From contig NZ_FZOO01000004.1 of the NCBI RefSeq assembly GCF_900188375.1, positions 186,001-250,000 on the forward strand: a stretch of 64,000 nucleotides of DNA, read 5' to 3'. Positions 54,976 to 64,000 of the stretch are shown piece after piece. The notes under the pieces were generated by a model. The model saw only the letters and a program-made list of their open reading frames with translations, was not told where the DNA came from and made no database searches. The DNA comes from Geodermatophilus pulveris (lineage in GTDB: Bacteria; Actinomycetota; Actinomycetes; Mycobacteriales; Geodermatophilaceae). Each line of letters begins with the position of its first letter. The first letter of the stretch is position 1. A program made the translations under genes and the position numbers.

Positions 54976-56327
54976 CGCAGGCCGCCCGCGACGGCGGCGG
55001 GCCGGGCCACCCGGGCCCAGACGTCGGCCACGGAGTCGGTGGCGCCGGCGACGGCGACCTGCCAGCCGGCCGCGCGCAGCAGGTCGGCCGCCGCGTCCTG
55101 CTGGCGGGTCAGCTCCGCGCGCGCGGCGGCCCCGACCGGCCGCCGCCGGCGGGCCCCGTCCGCGTCGGCCCAGCTGCCCACGTCGACGAGGACGGCGAGG
55201 TCGGCGGCCGGGCCGGAGCGCACCCGCGCCAGCTCGGCGGCGTCCTCCGGGCCGACCGCGCCGAGCAGCGCCACCACCGGCCCCTCACCGGCCGCGCGGG
55301 ACAGCACCCCCAGACCCGGGGCGAGGCCGGCCAGCCGGGACGGCGTCACCGTGGCCAGCACGTCCAGCAGCTCCACCGGCCCGAGCCCCGCGCCGGCCTG
55401 GGCGGCGGTCAGCTCACCGGCCTCGGTCACCACCCGCAGCGTGGCCCCGCGGGCGACCAGCTCGGTGCCGATGCTGGCGGCCGCCTCGACCAGCCACTCC
55501 AGGCTGTCCGGCGGGGGCGCGTCGGGGCCGGCGGGGGCCCGGCGGTCGGCGGGGGCGGGCCGGGCGAGCAGGTGGGCGCGGGTGCGGGTGTCCAGCAGCA
55601 GGGTCGCCTGGGCCCGCCACGGCCGTTCCTCCAGCCGCACCATCAGCTCCCCGGAGCGGGCCGTCGCCCGCCAGTGCACCTTGCGCAGGTCGTCGCCCTC
55701 CCGGTACGGCCGGGTGCTGACGTCGTCCTCGCCGTGGACGGCGATCGACCGGCGGGCGCCCGACCCGCCACCGCCGTGCCCGCCGCCGGGCCCGCCGGGG
55801 CCCAGCGGCACCACCCGGGGTACCACGACCAGGCTCGCGGTGTCGGCGCCGACGACGCTGCGCAGCACCAGGCCGAAGGGGTCCACCAGCCGCAGCCGCA
55901 GCGGACCCAGGCGGTGGCGGCCGCGGCGCCCGCCGTGCACGCGGTAGCGCAGCGCCGCCGCCCGGCCGCCGGGCAGCCGGTCGACGACGAACTGCGGGCC
56001 CGGGCCGAGCTCCGGCGGCACCGTCTCGGCCAGCAGCCACAGCCCGCCGGTGCCGCGGCCGGCGTTGCTCAGCTCCAGCAGCACCTCCGCGTCGCGCCCC
56101 CGCGGCACCCGGGCCGGGGTGACGGTGCGCCGGGCGGCGACCCGGAAGCGGTGCCGGGCCACCGCCACGGCCGACAGCAGCGGCAGGGCCAGCACGAACA
56201 CCGCCACCTGCACCAGCGGGGTCTCGCCCAGCAGCACCCCCAGCAGCAGCAGGGTGAGCCCCGCGGCGACCAGGCAGCGGCCGCGCAGCGTCAGGCTGGC
56301 CAGCGCGGTGGCGACCGGGCCGGCCAC
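54972..56327 (-). CDS. DUF58 domain protein
   Basis: 451 residues. Two N-terminal TM helices (about 8-50) are followed by a beta-rich region and the DUF58 core: DVSTRPYREGDDLRKVHWRATARSGELM-type text and RPWRAQATLLLDTRTRAH (vWA-like MIDAS region). A C-terminal vWA-like half continues (VVALLGAVGPEDAAELARV). ATG/GTG start at 56327, one base after the moxR stop codon. It is the usual partner of MoxR ATPases, which are thought to remodel vWA-type client proteins. Confidence 0.88.
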   Translation of the reverse strand: MAGPVATALASLTLRGRCLVAAGLTLLLLGVLLGETPLVQVAVFVLALPLLSAVAVARHRFRVAARRTVTPARVPRGRDAEVLLELSNAGRGTGGLWLLAETVPPELGPGPQFVVDRLPGGRAAALRYRVHGGRRGRHRLGPLRLRLVDPFGLVLRSVVGADTASLVVVPRVVPLGPGGPGGGHGGGGSGARRSIAVHGEDDVSTRPYREGDDLRKVHWRATARSGELMVRLEERPWRAQATLLLDTRTRAHLLARPAPADRRAPAGPDAPPPDSLEWLVEAAASIGTELVARGATLRVVTEAGELTAAQAGAGLGPVELLDVLATVTPSRLAGLAPGLGVLSRAAGEGPVVALLGAVGPEDAAELARVRSGPAADLAVLVDVGSWADADGARRRRPVGAAARAELTRQQDAAADLLRAAGWQVAVAGATDSVADVWARVARPAAVAGGLR

Positions 56328-56328
56328 C

Positions 56329-57315
<987 letters not shown>

Positions 57316-57321
<6 letters not shown>

Positions 57322-57436
57322 GCAGCCTCCTCGGTCACGCAGCCTCCCCCGGTCACCCGGCCACCCCCGCTCACGGAGCCTCCCCGGTCACAGAGCCTCC
57401 CCGGTCACGGAGCCTCATCGGTCACGCAGCTTCCTC
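57316..57436 (-). repeat. Tandem array of RBS-start units in front of moxR
   Basis: Seven imperfect units of 17-18 bases, beginning at 57316, 57333, 57351, 57369, 57386, 57403 and 57420. On the minus strand a typical unit reads GGGGAGGCTCCGTGACC, that is a Shine-Dalgarno sequence, 4-5 bases and GTG-ACC. The innermost unit contains the moxR start (GTG 57321, followed by ACC). Units 2 and 3 are 18 bases long, the rest 17, so most upstream GTGs are out of frame with moxR. Confidence 0.82.
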
Positions 57437-57439
57437 GCC

Positions 57440-57720
57440 GCCCGCGAGCGGGCGGGTGCGGGTCCCTCGACCGTGCGACCCGGCGGCCCCCAACCGTACG
57501 TGGCCGGGCGCCGTCCGGGCGTGTCGTCGCACCCCGCCACCGCCGCCTCCACCCACCGCCCCGGTGCGGCCCCCACCGGCACCCCACCGGGACCCCTCGG
57601 CGGTGCCCGCCGGGGGCGCCCGCAGGGGGGCTCCGGGAGGGTGGCGCCCCACCGCGCCCCACCCCCGCGAGAGCCCCCGCAGGTGGCTCGCTGACCTGCG
57701 CGAGGGGGGGTGGCGAGGGC
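57440..57720. other. Non-coding part of the 528-bp moxR-mraZ divergent gap
   Basis: C-rich on the plus strand, with no ORF that has both a ribosome-binding site and coding character. No tRNA or recognised RNA motif was seen. It probably contains the moxR promoter, but no clear -10 hexamer stands out. Confidence 0.5.
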
Positions 57721-57731
57721 CCGTCACGACA

Positions 57732-57786
57732 TGGTGTCGAGTGGTGTTCGGTGGGGCGTAGTGGGTTACTGTGTGGCCCGGTGGGG
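57732..57786 (+). promoter_or_regulatory. MraZ operator: six TGGNG-type direct repeats with 10-bp period, plus -10 box
   Basis: TGGTG, TGGTG, TGGGG, TGGGT, TGTGG and TGGGG begin at 57732, 57742, 57752, 57762, 57772 and 57782, exactly 10 bases apart. MraZ binds TGGGN-type direct repeats separated by 5 bases in front of its own operon (established in E. coli and relatives). TACTGT (57767-57772) is a likely -10 inside the array, so MraZ binding would block the dcw promoter. Confidence 0.88.
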
Positions 57787-57849
57787 AGGTAGGGCGCGTC
57801 CCGGGGACGCCCCGGGAGCGCGAGGAGGACCGATGGGGGAGGTGTTCCG

Positions 57850-58284
57850 GTGTTCGTCGGCAGCTACCCGTTGCGCCTCGACGAGAAGGGCCGGCTCGCA
57901 CTCCCCGTCCGCTTCCGCGAGCAGGTGGCCGACGGCATGGTGATCAAGAAGGGCCAGGAGCGCTGCGTGTACGGCCTCACCATGGCCCGGGTCGCCGAGC
58001 AGAGCACCGCGGCCGCCGCGATGGCCCCGTCGGACACGGCGGCGGCCCGCATGCGCGCGCGCATGAGCTTCGGCTCGATGGTCGAGGTCGAGCCGGACAA
58101 GACCGGCCGCATCACCATCCCCGCCAACCTCCGCGAGTACGCCGGCCTGGACCGCGACGTGGTCGTCGTCGGCGTCGACACCCGCTTCGAGATCTGGGAC
58201 GCCGGCACCTGGGACGCCTACGTGGCGGAGCAGGAGGCCGCCTACGCCGACATGGAGAGCGAGGGGATGCCCACCCTCTCCTGA
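57850..58284 (+). CDS. mraZ: Transcriptional regulator MraZ
   Basis: 144 residues with two SpoVT/AbrB-like halves: [20 protein letters not shown] (1-20) and [20 protein letters not shown] (about 78-97), each followed by VxxVGxDxxFEIWD-type text. It forms a ring that binds repeated TGGGN boxes and represses its own dcw operon, known in other bacteria. The middle carries an Ala/Met-rich insertion ([20 protein letters not shown]). GTG 57850. The first gene of the division/cell-wall cluster. Confidence 0.95.
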   Translation: MFVGSYPLRLDEKGRLALPVRFREQVADGMVIKKGQERCVYGLTMARVAEQSTAAAAMAPSDTAAARMRARMSFGSMVEVEPDKTGRITIPANLREYAGLDRDVVVVGVDTRFEIWDAGTWDAYVAEQEAAYADMESEGMPTLS

Positions 58285-58780
58285 ACCCCACGTCCCGTCC
58301 CCCCGACCCCTCCGGGCCCCCTCCCGAGCGAGCCGACTTCCCCGCGGCTCGACCGGACCGGCCCGAGTCGTCTTCCCCGCGGCTCGGACCCCGGCGCACC
58401 GGAGGCAGCGACGCACCGTCCCCCGGGCACGCACCGGCCCCCACCGGCGCGGGCCCGCCCGCCCTCCCCGCGGGGCTCCACCTGACGTACTTCCCCGACG
58501 CCAGGCGGACCCCGCGGGGCCGGGCCGGGCAGCGTCGCCCGGGCCGGGACCCCACCCCGCCCCACCGGCCCCACCCCGCCCCACCGGCTGCCCCACGACC
58601 CCGGCCTCCCGCCGCCGTCCCGCCCGTCCCTGCCCGCCCTCCCGCACCGGGCGCCCCCGCCGCGTCCCCCGGCTACCGGCGAAACGCCGTCGTCCCTCCG
58701 CCCGCCGACCGTCGCCCAGCCCCACCATGGACGGGCCCCCGCGCCCCCGGGCGCCCCGAGCCCTCCAGGAGCCGCCGACG
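58285..58780 (+). other. 496-bp spacer between mraZ and rsmH
   Basis: Unusually long gap inside the dcw cluster, strongly C-rich on the coding strand. It holds a perfect 19-bp tandem duplication (CCCCACCCCGCCCCACCGG at 58550-58568 and 58569-58587). No ORF with a convincing start, no hairpin terminator and no clear -10 hexamer was found. It could be a long untranslated spacer or contain a second promoter. Confidence 0.5.
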
Positions 58781-59752
58781 ATGAGCACCGAGCCGGCGCC
58801 GCCCGCGGTGCACGTGCCGGTCCTGCTCGACCGCGTCACCGGGCTGCTCGGCCCCGCCTGCTCGGCGGCCGGCGCCGTCCTCGTCGACGCCACGCTCGGC
58901 CTGGCCGGGCACGCGCTGGCCCTGCTGCGGGCCCACCCGGGGCTGCGCCTGGTCGGCCTGGACCGCGACCCCGACGCCCGCGCCGAGGCGACCCGCCGGC
59001 TGGCGGGCGCCGGGGTGGCCGACCGGGCCACCGTCGTCCCGGCCGTCTTCGACGAGCTGCCCGAGGTGCTCGACCGGCTCGGCCTGGCCGAGGTGCAGGC
59101 CGTGCTGTTCGACCTGGGCGTGTCCTCGCTGCAGCTGGACCGCCCGGACCGCGGCTTCAGCTACGCGACCGACGCCCCGCTGGACATGCGCATGGACCCG
59201 TCGGCGCCGCGCACCGCTGCCGACGTGGTCAACACCTACGCCGCCGCCGACCTGGCCCGCGTGCTTCGGGTCTACGGCGAGGAGCGCTTCGCGCCCCGGA
59301 TCGCCGCGGCCGTCGTCCGCGAGCGCGAGCGGGCGCCGTTCACGCACACCGGGCGGCTGGCGCACCTGGTGCGCGACGCGATCCCCGCGGCCACCCGCCG
59401 CACCGGCGGGCACCCGGCCAAGCGCACCTTCCAGGCGCTGCGCATCGAGGTGAACGACGAGCTCGGCGCGCTCGAGCGCGCCCTGCCGGCGGCCCTGGAC
59501 GCGCTCGCGGTCGGCGGGCGGCTGGCCGTCATCACCTTCCACTCGCTGGAGGACCGCATCGTCAAGCAGACCCTCGCGGCCGGTGCGGTGGACCGCACGC
59601 CGCCGGAGCTGCCGGTGCCCCTGCCCGACCTCGGCCCGACGCTGCGGCTGCTCGCCCGCGGCGAGGCGGCGTCCGGGGCGGAGGTCGCGGCCAACCCGCG
59701 CGCTGCGTCGGCCCGCGTGCGGGCCGCCGAGCGGATCCGGCGGGCCGCGTGA
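58781..59752 (+). CDS. rsmH: 16S rRNA (cytosine1402-N4)-methyltransferase
   Basis: 323 residues: [13 protein letters not shown] near the N-terminus, the SAM site [15 protein letters not shown] and [29 protein letters not shown] (MraW signature), [12 protein letters not shown] and [13 protein letters not shown]. Methylates N4 of C1402 in 16S rRNA. ATG 58781 follows CCAGGAG. Its stop overlaps the FtsL-like gene (GTGA). Confidence 0.95.
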   Translation: MSTEPAPPAVHVPVLLDRVTGLLGPACSAAGAVLVDATLGLAGHALALLRAHPGLRLVGLDRDPDARAEATRRLAGAGVADRATVVPAVFDELPEVLDRLGLAEVQAVLFDLGVSSLQLDRPDRGFSYATDAPLDMRMDPSAPRTAADVVNTYAAADLARVLRVYGEERFAPRIAAAVVRERERAPFTHTGRLAHLVRDAIPAATRRTGGHPAKRTFQALRIEVNDELGALERALPAALDALAVGGRLAVITFHSLEDRIVKQTLAAGAVDRTPPELPVPLPDLGPTLRLLARGEAASGAEVAANPRAASARVRAAERIRRAA

Positions 59753-60426
59753 GCGCCGCCGCCCGCGCCGCGGGCCCCCCGCCCGGGGACCGTCCCGGCC
59801 GCGGCACCGGGCCCGCCCCGGCCCCCGCCCGGCCCGCACCCACCGGTGAGCGGCCGCTGCCCGCCCCGCGGGCGGCCGCCCCCGCGACCGGCCGGCGGGT
59901 GCGCTCGCACACCGCCCCGGTGCGCACCGGGGCGGTGCGGCCCCGCCCCGCGGCGTCCCCGGTCCCGCCGGCCGGCCCGGTGCCCCGGCCGGCGGCCGGC
60001 TCGCCCACCGGCCGCGTCCGCAGCGCCGTCGGCGACTCCCGCGCCCGGCTCGTGCTGCTGGTCGTGACCTTGCTGCTCGCCACCACGCTGGGGCTGCTGT
60101 TCCTCAACACCGCCATCGCGGTCAACTCCCTCAAGGCCACCCAGCTGGCCGCCGCCAACGAGGACCGCGCCCAGGAGGTGCAGCGGCTGGAGCAGCAGGT
60201 GATCGCCGGCGGCACCCCCGCCGAGCTGGCCGCCGCCGCCCGCGAGGCCGGGATGGTGCCCGCCGGGCCGGCCGCCTACCTGGTCGTCGGGGAGGACGGC
60301 ACGGTGACCCTGCGCGGCGAGGCGGTGCCCGCGGAGGCGCCCGAGCCCGAGGAGGCGCCCCGGCTGCCCGGGGACGCCGCGGTCCCCGTCGTGCCCGAGG
60401 TGCCGGTGGCCGGGGGTGCCGGGTGA
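59749..60426 (+). CDS. ftsL: FtsL-like cell division protein
   Basis: 225 residues. A long Pro/Ala/Arg-rich cytoplasmic N-terminus (about 1-98) is followed by one TM helix ([20 protein letters not shown]) and a coiled-coil of about 35 residues ([20 protein letters not shown]) with hydrophobic heptads. A short extracytoplasmic tail ends the protein. Position between rsmH and ftsI, size and topology match FtsL/septum initiators (Rv2164c in M. tuberculosis). Sequence similarity across FtsL proteins is low, so the call rests on context and topology. Confidence 0.85.
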   Translation: MSAAARAAGPPPGDRPGRGTGPAPAPARPAPTGERPLPAPRAAAPATGRRVRSHTAPVRTGAVRPRPAASPVPPAGPVPRPAAGSPTGRVRSAVGDSRARLVLLVVTLLLATTLGLLFLNTAIAVNSLKATQLAAANEDRAQEVQRLEQQVIAGGTPAELAAAAREAGMVPAGPAAYLVVGEDGTVTLRGEAVPAEAPEPEEAPRLPGDAAVPVVPEVPVAGGAG

Positions 60427-62243
60427 CCGGGCCGGGCTCCCCCCGCCGTCCCCTGGGCGGCACCCCGCCGCGCCGCGGCGGGACGGGCGCGTTCACCTCC
60501 CGCCGCGCGCCGGGCAGCCGCCGGCTGCGCGGGGCGCTGCCGGTGAGCCGGCGGCGGTTCAGCATCGGCCTGGCGCTCGTCGTCGTCCCGCTGCTGGTGA
60601 TCATCGGCCGGCTGTGGCTGCTCCAGGGCGTCGACAGCGGCGAGTACGCGCTGGCCGCCACGCAGGACCGCATCCGCGTCCAGGACATCGCCCCGCTGCG
60701 CGGCCCGGTGGTCGACCGCGACGGCGACCCGCTGGCCTACACCGTCGCGGCCTCCCGCGTCACTGCCGACCCCACCCTCGTCGCCGACCCCGCGCGCACC
60801 GCGCTGGCGCTGACCACGCTGCTCGACGTCCCGGTCTCCGAGCTCACCGAGCTGCTGTCGGCCGACGGCCGCTACGTCGTGCTGGCCTCCCAGGTGCGGC
60901 CGGAGACCGTCGACGCCATCGACGAGCTCGGGCTGGACGGCATCTTCTCCGAGGACGACCCCGTGCGGCTCTACCCGGCGGGGTCGGTGGCCGGGCAGGT
61001 CGTCGGCTTCGTCGGCCGGGAGGGTGCCGGGCTGGCCGGCGTCGAGCAGACGATGGACGAGCAGCTGGCCGGCATGCCGGGGGAGCGGCGGGTGGAGGTC
61101 GGCAGCGGCGGGCATCCGATCCCGTCGGGCATCGACGAGTCCACCCCCGCCGTCGACGGGCGGACCGTCGAGCTGACGCTGGACTCCGACCTGCAGTTCG
61201 TCACCGAGCAGCGGCTGCAGGAGGCCTGCCAGGACGGCGCCACCACCCGCGCCTCGGCCGTCGTCCTCGAGGTGCGCACCGGCCAGGTCGCCGCCATGGG
61301 CTCCTGCCCCGGCTACGACCCCGGCAACTACTCGCGGACCGACCCGGACCTGCTGGGCAACCCCCTCGTGTCCAGCGTCTTCGAGCCCGGCTCGGTGCTC
61401 AAGGCGGTCACCCTGGCCGCGGCGCTGGAGGAGGGGCGGGCCACGCCGGACACCGTGCTGAGCGTGGCCGGGTCCATCCGGGCCGGGGACGTCGTCGTCC
61501 GCGACGCGCACGACCACGCGCCGATCGACTGGACCGTCACCGGGGTGCTGGCCAAGTCCAGCAACGTCGGGACGATCATGCTGGCCCGCGAGGTCGGCGA
61601 CGAGCGGCTCGAGGAGTACCTGCGCGCCTTCGGCCTGGGCAGCCGGACCGGCATCGAGCTGCCCGGCGAGAGCGCCGGCATCCTGCAGGACTCCGCCGAC
61701 TGGACGGAGAGCCGGGCGGCCAACGTGCCGATCGGGCAGGGCGTGTCGGTGACCACGCTGCAGATGGCGTCGGTCTACCAGGCGATCGCCAACGGCGGGG
61801 TGCGCGTCGAGCCGCGGGTCGTGTCCTCCGTCGGCGGCCAGGCCCCGCCGCCCCCGCGGAGCACCCGGGTGATCGGCGAGGCCATCGCTGACGACGTCGC
61901 CTACATGCTCGAGGCCGTCGTCGGCCCCGGTGGCACGGCCCCGCTGGCCCAGGTCGAGGGCTTTCGGGTGGCCGGGAAGACCGGCACCGCGCAGCGGGCC
62001 AACCCGGAGTGCAACTGCTACGCCGGCGGCGGCTACGTGACGACGTTCGTCGGGTTCGCCCCGGCCGACGACCCGCAGTACGTGGTGGCCGTGGACCTCG
62101 AGCGGCCGTCCAGCGACGCCGAGGGCGGCCAGGTCGCCGCCCCGGTGTTCGCCGACGTGATGCGCCAGGCCCTCACCGCCGACGGCATCGTGCCCTCGGG
62201 GACGCCCCGGCCGGACTTCCGGCTCACCGGCAAGGAGCGCTGA
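60423..62243 (+). CDS. ftsI: Septal peptidoglycan transpeptidase (class B PBP, FtsI/PbpB)
   Basis: 606 residues. Cytoplasmic basic N-terminus, TM helix (FSIGLALVVVPLLVIIGRLW), dimerisation domain (IRVQDIAPLRGPVVDRDGD) and transpeptidase domain with the nucleophile motif S324-V-L-K327, S379-S-N381 and K519-T-G521. Crosslinks septal peptidoglycan. GTG 60423 overlaps the ftsL stop. A CNCYAGGGY segment after the KTG motif has two cysteines two residues apart. It corresponds to Rv2163c (pbpB). Confidence 0.95.
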   Translation: MTGPGSPRRPLGGTPPRRGGTGAFTSRRAPGSRRLRGALPVSRRRFSIGLALVVVPLLVIIGRLWLLQGVDSGEYALAATQDRIRVQDIAPLRGPVVDRDGDPLAYTVAASRVTADPTLVADPARTALALTTLLDVPVSELTELLSADGRYVVLASQVRPETVDAIDELGLDGIFSEDDPVRLYPAGSVAGQVVGFVGREGAGLAGVEQTMDEQLAGMPGERRVEVGSGGHPIPSGIDESTPAVDGRTVELTLDSDLQFVTEQRLQEACQDGATTRASAVVLEVRTGQVAAMGSCPGYDPGNYSRTDPDLLGNPLVSSVFEPGSVLKAVTLAAALEEGRATPDTVLSVAGSIRAGDVVVRDAHDHAPIDWTVTGVLAKSSNVGTIMLAREVGDERLEEYLRAFGLGSRTGIELPGESAGILQDSADWTESRAANVPIGQGVSVTTLQMASVYQAIANGGVRVEPRVVSSVGGQAPPPPRSTRVIGEAIADDVAYMLEAVVGPGGTAPLAQVEGFRVAGKTGTAQRANPECNCYAGGGYVTTFVGFAPADDPQYVVAVDLERPSSDAEGGQVAAPVFADVMRQALTADGIVPSGTPRPDFRLTGKER

Positions 62244-62335
62244 GCGCGCCGGTCCCCGCCGACCGGCTCGGCAGGTCGTCGGACGGCGTCGGTGCGCTCC
62301 CGCGTGGGGTGGGCGGGTGGGACCGGGCCCGCCGG

Positions 62336-62341
62336 TAGATT
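62336..62341 (+). promoter_or_regulatory. Leaderless -10 box of murE
   Basis: TAGATT ends 8 bases before the GTG at 62350, so murE and later genes may have their own promoter inside the dcw cluster. It decides this start over the in-frame GTG at 62317. Confidence 0.55.
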
Positions 62342-62349
62342 GGAGTCCC

Positions 62350-63918
62350 GTGAGCGAGAGCGGGAGGGAGGCGGTCCGGCCCCCGGAGCGCACCTCCCTG
62401 ACCCTCGCCGACCTCGCCGACCTGCTCGGCACGCCCGTCCAGGGCGACCCCGGCACCGCCGTCACCGGCGTGACCCTGGCCTCGGCCGAGGTCCGCCCCG
62501 GCGACCTGTACGCCGCCCTGCCCGGCGCGCGCACCCACGGCGCCCGCCACGCCGGCGACGCCGCCGCGCGCGGGGCCGTCGCCGTCCTCACCGACCCGGG
62601 CGGCCGGGTGGACGCCGCCGCCACCGGCCTGCCGGTGTGCCTCGCCGACGACCCCCGCGCGCTGCTCGGCCCGGTCGCCGCCCGCGTGTACGGCGAGCCC
62701 GCCCGGCGGGTGCAGGTCGTCGGGATCACCGGCACCAACGGCAAGACGACGACCAGCTACCTGGTCGAGGCCGGCCTGGCCGCCGCCGGCCGGGCCTCCG
62801 GCCTGGTGGGCACCGTGGAGACCCGCACCCGCGGCGTGGCCCCCGACGGGACGCCGACGGTCACCGCCCTGCCCAGCGTCCGCACGACGCCGGAGGCGCC
62901 CGCCCTGCACGCGCTGCTGGCCCGGATGGCCGACGCGGGGGTGCAGACCGTCGTCATGGAGGTGTCCAGCCACGCGCTGGTGCTGGGCCGCGTCGGCGGC
63001 ATCCGGTTCGCCGCCGCCGGCTTCACCAACCTCGGCCGCGACCACCTGGACTTCCACCGCGACCTGGAGGACTACTTCCGCGCCAAGGCCCGGCTGTTCG
63101 ACGGCCGGGCCGCCGTCGAGGTCGTCGACGTCGACGACCCGTACGGGCGGCGGCTGACCGGGATGCTCGCCGGCCGCCGGGCGGTCACCGTCTCCAGCCG
63201 GGGCGCGGACGCCGACTGGCGGGCCACCGGCCTCGCCCCCGCCCCCGGCGGCGGGACGGCGTTCACCCTGCACGGCCCCGGCGGGCGGACCTGGCCGGCC
63301 ACGGTGCGGCTGCCCGGCGGGTTCAACGTGGCCAACGCCGTCCTCGCGGTCGCGCTGCTCGACGCCGTCGGCGTGCCGGTGCCCACCGCGCTGGCCGGCA
63401 TCGCGCAGACCGTGGTGCCCGGCCGCATGGAGCCGGTGGACGCCGGGCAGCCCTTCGTCGCCGTCGTCGACTACGCGCACACCCCCGACGCGGTCGCCAC
63501 CGCGCTGGCCGCGCTGCGCGCCGACACCGCCGGCCGGGTGCTCACCGTGCTCGGCTGCGGCGGCGACCGCGACCCCGGCAAGCGGGCGACGATGGGCGAG
63601 GCCGCCGCGCGGGGCAGCGACCTGCTGGTCGTCACCGACGACAACCCCCGCTCGGAGGACCCCGCCGCCATCCGCGCTGCGGTGGTCGCCGGCGTCCCGG
63701 CCGACCGGCGCGGTGACGTGCGCGAGATCGGCGACCGCCGCGCGGCGATCGCCGCCGCCGTCGCCGCCGCCCGGCCCGGCGACGCCGTCCTCGTGGCCGG
63801 CAAGGGCCACGAGACCGGCCAGGAGGTGGCCGGCACCCTGCACCCGTTCGACGACCGCGCCGTGCTGCGCGAGGCCCTGGCGCGGCTCGCGCCGGCCGGA
63901 GTGGAGCCCCCGCCGTGA
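62350..63918 (+). CDS. murE: UDP-MurNAc-tripeptide synthetase
   Basis: 522 residues. Adds meso-diaminopimelate to UDP-MurNAc-L-Ala-D-Glu. Mur ligase ATP loop GTNGKTT (128-134), carbamylated-lysine region and EVSSHALVLGRV, FTNLGRDHLDFH, and the C-terminal DNPR motif at 431-434, which is specific for meso-DAP in this family (Lys-adding enzymes differ). This implies a DAP-type wall. GTG 62350 from the leaderless box. Confidence 0.95.
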   Translation: MSESGREAVRPPERTSLTLADLADLLGTPVQGDPGTAVTGVTLASAEVRPGDLYAALPGARTHGARHAGDAAARGAVAVLTDPGGRVDAAATGLPVCLADDPRALLGPVAARVYGEPARRVQVVGITGTNGKTTTSYLVEAGLAAAGRASGLVGTVETRTRGVAPDGTPTVTALPSVRTTPEAPALHALLARMADAGVQTVVMEVSSHALVLGRVGGIRFAAAGFTNLGRDHLDFHRDLEDYFRAKARLFDGRAAVEVVDVDDPYGRRLTGMLAGRRAVTVSSRGADADWRATGLAPAPGGGTAFTLHGPGGRTWPATVRLPGGFNVANAVLAVALLDAVGVPVPTALAGIAQTVVPGRMEPVDAGQPFVAVVDYAHTPDAVATALAALRADTAGRVLTVLGCGGDRDPGKRATMGEAAARGSDLLVVTDDNPRSEDPAAIRAAVVAGVPADRRGDVREIGDRRAAIAAAVAAARPGDAVLVAGKGHETGQEVAGTLHPFDDRAVLREALARLAPAGVEPPP

Positions 63919-63925
63919 TGCTGCC

Positions 63926-64000
63926 GTGATCCCGATGAGCCTCGCCGAGGTGGCCGAGGCGGTGGGCGGCGAGCCGGCCGCCGCCGACGGCACCGTCACC
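63926..64000 (+). CDS. murF: UDP-MurNAc-tripeptide-D-Ala-D-Ala ligase, 5' end only
   Basis: 25 codons visible, reading IPMSLAEVAEAVGGEP after the GTG, the usual MurF N-terminus. It starts 7 bases after the murE stop, as expected in the dcw order. The rest lies outside the window. Confidence 0.8.
   Translation, partial: MIPMSLAEVAEAVGGEPAAADGTVT

Overview
The window is very GC-rich (roughly three quarters G+C by eye), densely coding actinobacterial chromosome. Start codons are often GTG, and neighbouring genes often overlap by four bases (ATGA, GTGA, once apparently CTGA). Many genes start 7-8 bases after a TANNNT hexamer, as expected for leaderless actinobacterial transcripts. The gene order resembles the Mycobacterium tuberculosis Rv2156c-Rv2187 region: fadD15, a SRPBCC protein, an ArsA-like ATPase, a PlsC acyltransferase, Rv2179c exoribonuclease, class II DAHP synthase, a PknL-type kinase, Rv2175c, a GGPP synthase, metF, a DUF3040 protein and mraZ-rsmH-ftsL-pbpB-murE-murF. 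The carotenoid genes, chemotaxis receptor and gene content suggest Geodermatophilaceae (Blastococcus, Geodermatophilus or Modestobacter). That placement is inference; no rRNA gene is present to confirm it.

Layout. 1-6.9 kb: lipid and sugar activation genes (acyl-CoA ligase, SRPBCC, ArsA-like ATPase, ROK glucokinase, acyltransferase, exoribonuclease). 7-10.7 kb: PucR regulator, STAS-like protein, membrane protein, and a chemotaxis receptor with two compensating frameshifts. 10.8-14.3 kb: a phosphofructokinase with PPi-type residues, DAHP synthase, threonine aldolase. 15.5-19.5 kb: PASTA kinase, glyA behind a ZTP riboswitch, Rv2175c-like protein. 19.5-24.1 kb: carotenoid operon crtE-crtI-crtB, then metF. 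25-31.5 kb: DUF808 protein, an ABC-2 exporter operon, lipase, CDP-alcohol phosphatidyltransferase, adenosine kinase. 31.6-36.9 kb: a second carotenoid operon (CrtO-like oxidoreductase, CruF-like protein, glycosyltransferase) with a tRNA deacylase and a GNAT in front. 37-37.6 kb: a deletion scar joining a LysR fragment to an epoxide hydrolase fragment. 39.3-44 kb: an SOS operon with a perfect LexA box, DUF6504, HEPN protein and dnaE2. 46.5-49.1 kb: a three-gene unit with a (Asp-Gly-Gly-Ala)n repeat peptide, a JmjC/cupin oxygenase apparently starting at CTG, and a sucrase/ferredoxin-like protein. 49.4-51.5 kb: a membrane protein and dinB, separated by an identical LexA box and a run of 38 G. 52.6-57.3 kb: transglutaminase-DUF58-MoxR operon. 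57.7-64 kb: the start of the dcw division and cell-wall cluster behind a six-repeat MraZ operator.

The most interesting items are the repeat-peptide/JmjC/ferredoxin-like operon (a possible peptide-modification system), the 38-G tract at the SOS-controlled dinB start, a family of four dispersed hairpins with covarying stems and a conserved loop frame, and a tandem array of ribosome-binding-site/start-codon units in front of moxR. Several single-base anomalies lie in G or C runs, so sequencing or assembly error is a serious alternative for some of them.
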